Positions 5,199 to 12,062 of a stretch of DNA of 12,062 nucleotides are shown piece by piece (position 1 is the first letter of the stretch; the number at the start of each line of letters is the position of its first letter). The DNA is taken from contig JAJOKY010000024.1 of the NCBI GenBank assembly GCA_021129615.1, forward strand, positions 1 to 12,062, written 5' to 3'. Made by a program: the position numbers and the translations under genes. This stretch comes from Minisyncoccota bacterium (GTDB lineage Bacteria; Patescibacteriota; Minisyncoccia; Minisyncoccales; CSSED10-335). A model generated the notes under the pieces. That model was not told where the DNA came from. It ran no database searches and was given only the letters and a program-made list of their open reading frames with translations.

Positions 5199-6488
5199 TT
5201 TATTTATTTTTTTATGATATCTAATTTTTTCTAATGATTTCGCTTCAATCTGCCTAATTCTTTCTCTGGTAACATTAAATTCATTCCCTACCTCTTCTAG
5301 TGTATGAGCAATCCCGTCATCAAGACCGAATCTCATTGCTAAAATTTTTCGTTCTCTTTCGTTAAGACCAGACATTATCTCAGCTAATCGCTCCTTAAGA
5401 AGGCTTCTTCCCGCCTCCATTGATGGAGAAATTATCTTATCATCCTTGATAAAATCACCCAAAACACTGCTATCTGCATCATCGCTAACTGGGGCTGCTA
5501 AAGATGCGGTTTTCTGAAATATCTTAGTTATATGAATAATTTTTTTTAATGGAAGTTCCATTTCAGAAGCAATCTCCTCAGAAGAAGCTTCCCTCCCTAA
5601 ATTTTGCAATAATTCTCTTCTAGTTTTATTGTATTTATTAATAGTTTCAATCATATGAACTGGGATACGAACTGTTCTTGCCTGGTCTGCTAGAGCTCTA
5701 TTTATTGCTTGCCTAATCCACCAAGTAGCATAAGTTGAAAATTTATACCCTCTTCTCCAGTCAAATTTTTCGACAGCTCTAAATAATCCCATATTCCCCT
5801 CCTGTATTAGGTCAAGTAGTGTTAAATTATTAGATTTGCCCATATATTTTTTAGCAATAGACACCACTAGACGAAGATTAGCCTGTATCAACTTAGTTGT
5901 TGCTCTTGGATCTTCTTTTTCTATTCTTCTTGCTAAATCTTTCTCTTCTTCGGCAGTAAGGAAAGCCGTTTTAGAGATCTCTTTAAGATATATCTGGATT
6001 GAATCAACTTTTAATTTTAATTCTTCTTTATATGTCTTCTTTTTATCGGATCTTGTTTCAAGAAAGTTTCTATTCTCCTTGATATCAATCCCCAAAACAA
6101 CCAACTCATCATAAAATAACTCCAATCCCTCAATATCTCTTTCTAGATCAGGGAAAAAAGATAATATCTCTGATATCGTTACAAAACCCCTTATCTTTAC
6201 CTTTTTGAAAAGTTGCTCCTTTATTTCTTTAGAAAATATCTCTTTTTTATTTCTTCTTTTTATTTTTACAGACTCCTTTTTCTTGGAATCTTTCTTAGTA
6301 ACCACCTTCTTATTAACCACTTTCTTGGTTCCCACCTTGGCTATTTTTTTTATATTAGAAGTCTTTTTAATTGGTGTTTTTTTTATGGGCTTCTTTTTAA
6401 GAGACACCCTGTCTTTAGCTACTTTTTTTATCGATTTTTTTATAGAAGACTTTTTTATTGCATTAATTTTAGTTTCTTTTTTTGGCAT
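5184..6488 (-). CDS. rpoD: Primary RNA polymerase sigma factor (sigma-70/RpoD family)
   Basis: A 434-residue sigma factor. Residues 1-82 are a low-complexity Lys-rich arm with repeated KKxxIKK units (33 Lys in 82 residues). Residues 88-142 resemble region 1.1 (VKIRGFVTISEILSFFPDL). Region 1.2 is near 160-192 (DSIQIYLKEI). Regions 2.1-2.4 span 197-268, with LIQEGNMGLFRAVEKFDW and the -10-reading YATWWIRQAINRA (253-265). Region 3 is about 275-355. Region 4 is 360-430, with the -35-reading helix-turn-helix HTLEEVGNEFNVTRERIRQI (395-414). The full set of regions marks the housekeeping sigma, predicting TTGACA/TATAAT promoters. It lies 117 bases downstream of dnaG on the same strand, as in the classic macromolecular-synthesis operon. 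The gap has only a poor promoter-like TTGCAA, so read-through from dnaG is likely. A weak hairpin (5178-5196) spans the stop. Confidence 0.96.
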   Translation of the reverse strand: MPKKETKINAIKKSSIKKSIKKVAKDRVSLKKKPIKKTPIKKTSNIKKIAKVGTKKVVNKKVVTKKDSKKKESVKIKRRNKKEIFSKEIKEQLFKKVKIRGFVTISEILSFFPDLERDIEGLELFYDELVVLGIDIKENRNFLETRSDKKKTYKEELKLKVDSIQIYLKEISKTAFLTAEEEKDLARRIEKEDPRATTKLIQANLRLVVSIAKKYMGKSNNLTLLDLIQEGNMGLFRAVEKFDWRRGYKFSTYATWWIRQAINRALADQARTVRIPVHMIETINKYNKTRRELLQNLGREASSEEIASEMELPLKKIIHITKIFQKTASLAAPVSDDADSSVLGDFIKDDKIISPSMEAGRSLLKERLAEIMSGLNERERKILAMRFGLDDGIAHTLEEVGNEFNVTRERIRQIEAKSLEKIRYHKKINKLRGY

Positions 6489-6605
6489 ATATTTATATAG
6501 AGATATTTAAAAAAATATAATTACTTGCAATTTAATTGATAAAAACAGAGAAACTCTATACTCTTTAAATAAACTTTTAGCATAATTTTATAGCTGAGTC
6601 TATAA

Positions 6606-8372
6606 TTAGTGGCCTTTATTTTCTTCAGCGACTTTTTTCGATGACGAATTCTGCACCCCTAATAATTTAGAACTAGAATTAATCTCTTTAGTTATTTCTT
6701 CGACTCTAAGAAAGTCTTTAGTCTTCTCAGCTTCTATCATCTCACTTCTCAGTCTCTTTAATTTTTCTTTTAAGTAGAGTGTTTTTATCTCAGTAAAACA
6801 CTCTAACCCCTCTTTCTTAAGGTCATCAATCTCTTCTATTTCTCCCATCATTAAGAGGTACTCAATCCTTTCTTTTGTTTCAGGAGCAATTCCCTCCTCC
6901 CTCCCCTCTATCACAAGCATAATCTTTTGATTTTCTTCTAAAAAAAACTTTCTGTCTTCCTCAGAAAGAAGACTTAAGACAGATATGTCTTTACTAGCTA
7001 GCATTAAAAATCTTTCTTCTAGTAGGTCTTTTCTTGTTTTTCTTTCTCTTTTTTTATGAGCAATAGTATCCCTTAAAAACAAAGGTGTCTTTAGTTTTGA
7101 TATCTCTTCAAGTATAACCCTTTCTTCGGTCCCAAGATCGCAAGCTAGCTTTTGAATCCAAAAGTGTCTCTCAATACTATTCGGTATGATAATAATCTTA
7201 GGAATAAGTTCATCGGCAATACTTTTTTTATCTTGAGGTAAGGAAGGGTTTTTTGCCGAAAAAGCTTTTTGAAAATAGAAATCCATTATTGATACTGCCC
7301 CTTCAACTATCTCTCCCCACCTTTCAGGATCTTTAAAAATAATATCAGCTGGATCAAGTCCTAGTGGCATAACGACTACCTTAATATTAAATCCTACTGA
7401 GCGAGCAGAATCTATACCTCTCTCGGTTGCTAATCCGCCAGCATCATCCATATCAAAAGCGGTTCGCAGATTATCGGTATATCGTTTAACTATTAAGAGC
7501 TGATCCTTACTAATAGCCGTCCCTGATGTTGATATCGTATTTTTCATCCCAGCTTTATGCGACATAATAACATCAGTATATCCCTCTGTTAATATACAAA
7601 AATCTTTTTTTCTAATTTCCATTTTAGCCTGATGTATCCCATAAAGAACTCGACTCTTGTCATAGAGAATAGTATTGGGTGTATTAAGATACTTTGCCTC
7701 ATTCTCTCTACTACTATTGATTTCAAAAACTCTACCACCAAAACCTATTGGCTGTGAGTTGAGGTCAAAAATAGGAAACATTATCCTGCCTCTAAACCTA
7801 TTGTAGTATTTAGAAGAGCCATCTTTTTGCCCTGCTAATCCAGCTTTTTTTATCTCTTCACCAGAATACCCTTTTCCAGAAAGAAAAGAGATTAAGTCAT
7901 CCCAACTATCAGGAGCATATCCTATTCTCCATTCGCTAACCTCCTTTTCTTCAATTCCTCGGTTTGTAAGATACCCTATAACCAATTTTCCATTTTTACT
8001 ACTCATCTGTTGTTGAAAAAAACGAGTAGACCATTCACATATTTCATAAGCTCTTTGCCTCTCACTCTTTATTCTTGGGTCTTGTTTTTTTATCTCAACA
8101 CCCGCTCGAGCCCCTAATATTCTTAGGGCATCACCAAACTCTATCCCCTCCATTTTCATTACAAACCCAAACATATCTCCACCCTCAGAGCAAGATCCGA
8201 AACAGTGCCATCTTTGTCGAGCTGGGCTAACAAAGAATGATGGTGTTTTTTCTGAATGGAAAGGACAGAGTGCTCTATAGTTTGCCCCTACTTTTTCTAG
8301 TTTTATATATCCCTTAATCACATCAACAATATCTAGTCTATTTTTTATCTCGTCTATTGGGGAATTAATCAT
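6606..8372 (-). CDS. dnaG: DNA primase DnaG
   Basis: A 588-residue primase that makes RNA primers at the replication fork. The N-terminal CHC2 zinc-binding domain uses Cys36-x2-His39 and Cys57-x3-Cys61 (CFGSCSEGGD); the last pair has one extra residue over the common CFGCG form, a variant I recall from other CHC2 proteins. The catalytic core includes YLTNRGI (134-140), GRIMFPIFD (195-203), GFGGRVF (210-216) and YLNTPNT (228-234). The TOPRIM segment has LTEGYTDVIM (261-270), with Glu263 and the Asp at 267, and FDMDDAGGLATERG (306-319). GLDPADII (338-345) follows. The C-terminal region (about 365-588) is Glu/Lys-rich and helical, as expected for the helicase-binding part, but too divergent to match in detail. 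The gene is divergent from glgA across 77 bases and precedes rpoD. Confidence 0.97.
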   Translation of the reverse strand: MINSPIDEIKNRLDIVDVIKGYIKLEKVGANYRALCPFHSEKTPSFFVSPARQRWHCFGSCSEGGDMFGFVMKMEGIEFGDALRILGARAGVEIKKQDPRIKSERQRAYEICEWSTRFFQQQMSSKNGKLVIGYLTNRGIEEKEVSEWRIGYAPDSWDDLISFLSGKGYSGEEIKKAGLAGQKDGSSKYYNRFRGRIMFPIFDLNSQPIGFGGRVFEINSSRENEAKYLNTPNTILYDKSRVLYGIHQAKMEIRKKDFCILTEGYTDVIMSHKAGMKNTISTSGTAISKDQLLIVKRYTDNLRTAFDMDDAGGLATERGIDSARSVGFNIKVVVMPLGLDPADIIFKDPERWGEIVEGAVSIMDFYFQKAFSAKNPSLPQDKKSIADELIPKIIIIPNSIERHFWIQKLACDLGTEERVILEEISKLKTPLFLRDTIAHKKRERKTRKDLLEERFLMLASKDISVLSLLSEEDRKFFLEENQKIMLVIEGREEGIAPETKERIEYLLMMGEIEEIDDLKKEGLECFTEIKTLYLKEKLKRLRSEMIEAEKTKDFLRVEEITKEINSSSKLLGVQNSSSKKVAEENKGH

Positions 8373-8385
8373 ATTATGGTATAAT
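8357..8385 (+). promoter_or_regulatory. Promoter candidate for glgA, overlapping the dnaG start
   Basis: TTGGGG (8357-8362) is followed by 17 bases and a perfect TATAAT (8380-8385). The -35 lies inside the first codons of dnaG on the other strand. Transcription would begin near 8392 with a leader of about 58 bases. Only the TTG matches the -35 consensus, so a downstream start within the AT-rich gap is possible. Confidence 0.45.
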
Positions 8386-8408
8386 TTTATAAATTTAAAA
8401 GTTATTAT

Positions 8409-8437
8409 ATTATAGTTAATTTTGGTTATTTTTACAA
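8409..8437 (-). promoter_or_regulatory. Promoter candidate for dnaG-rpoD
   Basis: On the minus strand, TTGTAA (8437-8432, four of six) is followed by 17 bases and a perfect TATAAT (8414-8409). Transcription would begin near 8402, giving a leader of about 30 bases. It faces the glgA promoter, and each start site lies upstream of the other promoter's -10 in its own direction of travel. Confidence 0.55.
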
Positions 8438-8449
8438 ATTAAAAAAAAT

Positions 8450-9964
8450 ATGAAAAACATATCGCTAGAATCTATTAAAAAATTGGTTCCAAGGGTGAAA
8501 AAATTAAAAATTCTCTTAGTTGCTAGTGAAGTCGCTCCATTTGCTAAAGCCGGTGGGCTTGGTGCTGTCACTCACTCACTATCTCTTGCTCTTAGGGAAT
8601 TAGGACAAGACGCCAGAATAATGATGCCCTACTATGGGACCATAGATAGAAAAAAATATAAAGTTACAGACGAGGTAAAAAAACTTAAGGTTCCAACCGA
8701 CCAGATAGGGGAGGATCCATTTCTTATTTGTGCGGTTAAAAAGTATACTGGTAAGGAGTCCGTTCCGGCCTATTTTCTAGAAAATATGGAGTACTACGAA
8801 CAGAGAGCTAATGTTTATGGATATGCAGATGATCATATTAGGTGGATACTTTTTTGTCGTGGAGTCTTAGAATTTCTCAAGCAATCATCATGGAAACCAG
8901 ATGTAATCCTATCCTCTGATTGGCAAACTGGTCTAATTTCTAACTATTTAAAAACTAGATATAACGAAGATCCAGTTCTTTCAAAAATATCAACTGTGTT
9001 TGCTATCCATAACCTGCAATATCAGGGAATGTGCGATTTTAAATTTATCTCTGAAACTGAAAGAGATTCTGGGAAAGAGGCTATCCCAGATTTTTTTAAT
9101 CCTCGACTTGCTAAATTAAACTGGCTCTTAAGGGGTGTTTTAAATAGTGAAATGATTACCACAGTGTCTCCGACTTATGCTAAAGAGATTCTTACTCCTG
9201 AATTTGGAGAGGGGTTGCATAAGATATTTGAAGAAAAGAGAGGAGTCGTGAGAGGGATACTTAATGGGATTAACCAGCAAAAAAATAGCCCAGAATTATC
9301 TTCTCTAATACCCTTCTATTATACTATTAAAAATATCTCTGGGAAAAAAGACAATAAAAGACACCTTCAAGAAAGGTTTGGGCTCTCTGAAGACCCTAGT
9401 GCCTTTTTAATCTGTATGGTAACAAGGTTTACAGAGCAGAAGGGGTTTGATTTAATTGGTAGTATAGGAGAAGCTGTTTTTAGAAATTTACCGATTCAAA
9501 TGATCGTTGTTGGTGATGGGGAGTCAAGATATAAAGAATTGATCAACTCCTTGTCAGAATATTTTCCAGAAAAAATTAAATATTCTTTTCAGTTTGATCC
9601 AGATATTCCCCATCTGATACTCAGTGGATCTGACGCTTTATTGATGCCATCAAAATTTGAACCCTGTGGTATTACCCAGATGCAGGCGATGAGATATGGC
9701 TGTATCCCAATAGTGAGAAAAACAGGAGGATTGGCTAGTACTGTTATCGATTTTAACGAGAAAGATAGCAGTGGTTTTGTTTTTGACGACTATGAACCGA
9801 TGGCACTTTATACTGCCATTGTTAGGGCTAATACTATTTTCCAGATTAAGCCTCAGTGGAATCAGCTAGTTAAGAGGGCTATGGGAAAAGATTTCTCGTG
9901 GGAAAATTCAGCTAAAGAGTATCTGGACATTTTTTATGAAGCATTAAAAAAAATAACAGACTAA
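8450..9964 (+). CDS. glgA: Glycogen/starch synthase, GT5 family
   Basis: A 504-residue retaining glucosyltransferase that extends alpha-1,4-glucan from a nucleotide-glucose donor. The N-terminal Rossmann domain begins LKILLVASEVAPFAKAGGLG (19-38); its KAGGL (33-37) is the sugar-nucleotide loop, normally KTGGL or KVGGL. SSDWQTGLI (155-163) and FAIHNLQYQG (184-193) follow, then TTVSPTYAKEI (237-247) and GEGLHKIF (253-260). The C-terminal domain has MVTRFTEQKGFDLI (323-336), whose Arg326 and Lys331 correspond to phosphate-binding residues, then MPSKFEPCGITQMQAM (399-414) with catalytic-site Glu404, and KTGGL (424-428). The length is normal for GT5. A 20-residue basic N-terminal extension precedes the fold. 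The donor, ADP- or UDP-glucose, cannot be told. One base separates it from the GH57 gene, so the pair is translationally tied. There is no Shine-Dalgarno site. Confidence 0.95.
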   Translation: MKNISLESIKKLVPRVKKLKILLVASEVAPFAKAGGLGAVTHSLSLALRELGQDARIMMPYYGTIDRKKYKVTDEVKKLKVPTDQIGEDPFLICAVKKYTGKESVPAYFLENMEYYEQRANVYGYADDHIRWILFCRGVLEFLKQSSWKPDVILSSDWQTGLISNYLKTRYNEDPVLSKISTVFAIHNLQYQGMCDFKFISETERDSGKEAIPDFFNPRLAKLNWLLRGVLNSEMITTVSPTYAKEILTPEFGEGLHKIFEEKRGVVRGILNGINQQKNSPELSSLIPFYYTIKNISGKKDNKRHLQERFGLSEDPSAFLICMVTRFTEQKGFDLIGSIGEAVFRNLPIQMIVVGDGESRYKELINSLSEYFPEKIKYSFQFDPDIPHLILSGSDALLMPSKFEPCGITQMQAMRYGCIPIVRKTGGLASTVIDFNEKDSSGFVFDDYEPMALYTAIVRANTIFQIKPQWNQLVKRAMGKDFSWENSAKEYLDIFYEALKKITD

Positions 9965-9965
9965 T

Positions 9966-11438
9966 ATGAATTGGATAAATTTTTTACATATATATCAACC
10001 ATCAGACCAAACAAGGAATATTCTTGAAAGAGTTGTCAATGAGTCATATAGGCCGATATTTAGAGGGCTTCTTGATATAGAGAAAATTAAAATAAATATA
10101 AATATAAGTGGAGCTTTAACTGAACTTTTATCTAAAAATGGATATTCGGATGTCCTTGATGATATTAAAAAACTAGCTGAAGATGGAAAGCTTGAATTTG
10201 TGGAGAGCGCTAAGTATCACTCCTTACTTCCATTTTTAAAGGAAGGAGAAATTATTCGTCAAGTTGAAAAAAATAAAAAAACTAATAAAAAGTATTTTGG
10301 AAAAGTCTATAATCCTGCCTGCTTTTTTCCACCAGAGATGGCTTATAGCCAGAAGGTCGCGAAAGCAATCTACAAGATGGGGTATAAGATGATTCTTGTT
10401 GATGAGATTTCCTATAATTCTGGTAAAACCCTACCACCATCAGATAAATTATTTGTAGTTGAAGACACTAATTTACCGATAGTTTTTCGTGAAAGAAGGG
10501 TCTCTAATTGTATTATGAGTGCTACTGTTAGAAATAGGGCTGACTTTTTTAATCTGATTAAAAATGAAGACAAAAATAATTACCTTTGTACGGCAATGGA
10601 TGGAGAGACTTTCGGACATCACAGGCCAGGGCTAGAAAAAACATTATTTAAGATAATGGAAAGCACTTCTGGTAACCATATCTTTTTTTCAGAACTTCTT
10701 AATCTATTTGAAATATCTGGAAAAATTAACCCAACCCCCTCTACCTGGGCAACAACAGTTGAAGATATAGATAAGGGGGTACAATTTTATTCATGGAAGG
10801 ATCCCAAAAATAAAGTTCACCAGATACAATGGGAGTTTGTTGGCTATTTGAGTGAACTTATAAAAAAGAAAAAGATATCTAATTCTCTTTTAGAGAAAAT
10901 TGACCAGGCGATGGCATCAGATCAATTTTTTTGGGCATCAGGAGAACCATGGTGGAGTATTGAGATGATTGAGAAAGGGGCTTGGGCAATTCTTCAGGTT
11001 TTAAAGTTAATTCCAGAGATAACAAAAAAGGAGCTTGAAAAAGGTGAAAGATACTATAAAGATATACTTTATACCTCTTTTTACTGGCAAAGAAGCGGAA
11101 GGATTGAGGGGTTATCATTAAAATATAAAGAATCAACCAAGATACCGTTCAAAGAAAGGACTCTTGAAGACGGGAAACCAGAAGTCTATTATGCTTTTAT
11201 AGATATGATGAAAAAAAAGATGAAAAAAGCAACAAGTGAAAAAAATTATGAAAGAGCAATTTTATGGCGTGATGCTATTTGGAAACTCGAAACAAAGAAT
11301 GACATATATGATGCCATACATGCGGTAGATCTCTTGAGGATGGAAGTAGCTGATCCAGAATTAGTTAAATTAATGGACAAATATAAGAAGAGATATGAAA
11401 AACTTAGACCAGGGCAACCAGAACAGAGAAAGGCGTAA
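9966..11438 (+). CDS. GH57-family glycoside hydrolase/glucanotransferase with a C-terminal UVR-like motif
   Basis: A 490-residue protein with GH57 signatures in order. FLHIYQP (6-12) contains the conserved His8 of region 1. FFPPEMAYSQKVAKAI (120-135) places the likely catalytic nucleophile at Glu124. AMDGETFGHHRPG (210-222) has the likely acid/base at Asp212. These positions track Glu123 and Asp214 of Thermococcus litoralis 4-alpha-glucanotransferase. GH57 members act on alpha-glucans as amylopullulanases, glucanotransferases or branching enzymes, and sequence alone does not choose. A second helical region (about 300-400, with ASGEPWWSIEMIEKGAW) follows. Residues 415-442 (MKKATSEKNYERAILWRDAI core) match the UVR hairpin of UvrB/UvrC and ClpC partners. 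The 1-base gap after glgA and the 44-base overlap with the downstream kinase indicate one operon for glucan metabolism. No signal peptide is present, so the enzyme is cytoplasmic. Confidence 0.88.
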   Translation: MNWINFLHIYQPSDQTRNILERVVNESYRPIFRGLLDIEKIKININISGALTELLSKNGYSDVLDDIKKLAEDGKLEFVESAKYHSLLPFLKEGEIIRQVEKNKKTNKKYFGKVYNPACFFPPEMAYSQKVAKAIYKMGYKMILVDEISYNSGKTLPPSDKLFVVEDTNLPIVFRERRVSNCIMSATVRNRADFFNLIKNEDKNNYLCTAMDGETFGHHRPGLEKTLFKIMESTSGNHIFFSELLNLFEISGKINPTPSTWATTVEDIDKGVQFYSWKDPKNKVHQIQWEFVGYLSELIKKKKISNSLLEKIDQAMASDQFFWASGEPWWSIEMIEKGAWAILQVLKLIPEITKKELEKGERYYKDILYTSFYWQRSGRIEGLSLKYKESTKIPFKERTLEDGKPEVYYAFIDMMKKKMKKATSEKNYERAILWRDAIWKLETKNDIYDAIHAVDLLRMEVADPELVKLMDKYKKRYEKLRPGQPEQRKA

Positions 11439-12062
11439 AAACCTAAAGTTAATATTGGATTCAGAGTATATAAATAGTCTTTTTCAAGATAAAAAAGCCT
11501 ATTATTTTCCTCAGCTTAAAAAAGAAAAGATATTAGAGATTCAGATAAAGCAACAGTCCCAAGAATGGATGAAGGATTCTTGTATGGCGAGGTATAAGGT
11601 AAGCTTTTCTAGTGGTAAATGTGTTTTTATTAGGGCAACAGCATATTATGATGGATCAAAAAAGGATACTTTTAAAACTATGAATATAATCTATAAAAGT
11701 ATACCCAATAAAACTTTTCAAATTCCTAGAGCTCTTGATTATAGAGAAGAGGCAAGTGCTCTCTTTTATCAAGAGGCATCTGGAAAGCCCTTTTCTTCGC
11801 TAATTGAAAAAGCTCAATGTTCACTAAAAATGTTTTCTAATGTTGGTAAGGGGCTTTCTCATTTTCATTCTTTGAAAAGCATCAAAAACTCTTCTATTAC
11901 TATAGGCAAAAAAGAGTATCTAAGAACATTTTCAAGAATAAAAAAGATACTTCCCTCTTTAAGGAATGATATTATCCCTACTAAAAAAATACCATTTCTT
12001 AATAGGCTTGATGGGGAGGTAAGATCCATCCATGGAGATCTTTATACTGGGAATATTGTAAT
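11395..12062 (+). CDS. APH/maltokinase-fold sugar or small-molecule kinase (3'-truncated by window end)
   Basis: An open frame from ATG 11395 runs off the right edge; 222 codons are visible. The frame differs from the GH57 frame and overlaps its end by 44 bases. An alternative start is TTG 11455. The ATG has an AAGAAGAG ribosome-site-like stretch just upstream. Landmarks of the aminoglycoside phosphotransferase-like kinase fold are NIIYKSIP with Lys101 as the likely ATP lysine, EEASALFYQEASGKPFSSLI with a hinge-like segment, GLSHFHSL, and the catalytic loop HGDLYTGN (His213, Asp215, Asn220). The DFD-type metal motif would lie just past the edge. The fold includes maltokinases, choline and homoserine kinases as well as resistance enzymes. 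Its place after glgA and GH57 favours a sugar substrate such as maltose or glucose, which is inference. Confidence 0.8.
   Translation, partial: MKNLDQGNQNRERRKNLKLILDSEYINSLFQDKKAYYFPQLKKEKILEIQIKQQSQEWMKDSCMARYKVSFSSGKCVFIRATAYYDGSKKDTFKTMNIIYKSIPNKTFQIPRALDYREEASALFYQEASGKPFSSLIEKAQCSLKMFSNVGKGLSHFHSLKSIKNSSITIGKKEYLRTFSRIKKILPSLRNDIIPTKKIPFLNRLDGEVRSIHGDLYTGNIV

Noticed and set aside
6205..6510. Phe/Leu-rich plus-strand ORFs opposite the rpoD start
   Set aside because: They are the complement of the Lys-rich arm of RpoD (AAA/AAG read as TTT/CTT), which creates false membrane-like peptides.
6489..6605. Separate rpoD promoter (TTGCAA at 6530-6525)
   Set aside because: At 17 bases it meets AATATC, a poor -10, and 16 to 19 base spacings are no better.
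10879..11136. 85-residue minus-strand ORF inside the GH57 gene
   Set aside because: Fully antisense to a well-supported GH57 region, with no recognisable features.
258..11438. TGA recoding as in Gracilibacteria/SR1
   Set aside because: No TGA stop is used, but all genes are full length without in-frame TGA, so AT bias explains TAA preference.
11395..12062. Antibiotic-resistance aminoglycoside phosphotransferase
   Set aside because: Only the general APH-fold loop is seen; operon context with glucan genes and the absence of resistance-specific features argue against it.

Overview
The window is low-G+C bacterial DNA (coding strands rich in A and G, very AT-rich gaps) with compact genes, TAA or TAG stops and few Shine-Dalgarno sites. 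It carries bacterial housekeeping genes: primary sigma factor, DnaG primase, thymidylate kinase and the Tat translocase. The small, divergent proteins and gene style suggest a Patescibacteria/CPR (Parcubacteria-like) genome. That placement is inference from style, since no rRNA is present. All ORFs stay intact under the standard code, so nothing points to TGA recoding.

Layout. Positions 1-242 hold the 3' end of a gene whose product ends in an acidic, His-rich repeat tail built from in-frame 30-, 42- and 18-base units. Next come an unrecognised Cys/His-motif protein (258-1055, +), a convergent small SAM methyltransferase (1075-1683, -), and a membrane-anchored DUF5666-like protein (1791-2279, +). 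A minus-strand operon tmk-tatC-tatA fills 4161-2315 and ends at a shared bidirectional terminator. A membrane-anchored coiled-coil protein with a 3D domain (4306-4875, +) is followed by tRNA-Val(GAC) on the minus strand, a purine-rich spacer with a possible 56-residue basic ORF, and the minus-strand pair dnaG-rpoD (8372-5184). From 8450 to the right edge lies a plus-strand cluster: glycogen synthase glgA, a GH57 glucan-active enzyme with a UVR-like C-terminal hairpin, and an APH/maltokinase-fold kinase cut by the window end.

How the genes relate. dnaG and rpoD keep part of the classic macromolecular-synthesis operon. tmk joins the Tat export genes, a pairing of convenience. The right-hand cluster has 1-base and overlapping junctions and looks like an alpha-glucan module: GlgA elongates, GH57 branches, transfers or trims, and the kinase may phosphorylate a sugar. 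Four genes have promoter candidates of the form TTGnnn-17-TATAAT. Those of dnaG and glgA overlap face to face, suggesting mutual interference between replication priming and glucan storage.

I found no phage, transposon, CRISPR or defence system. The least explained items are the repeat tail at the left edge, the Cys/His protein beside it, and the GH57-UVR fusion.
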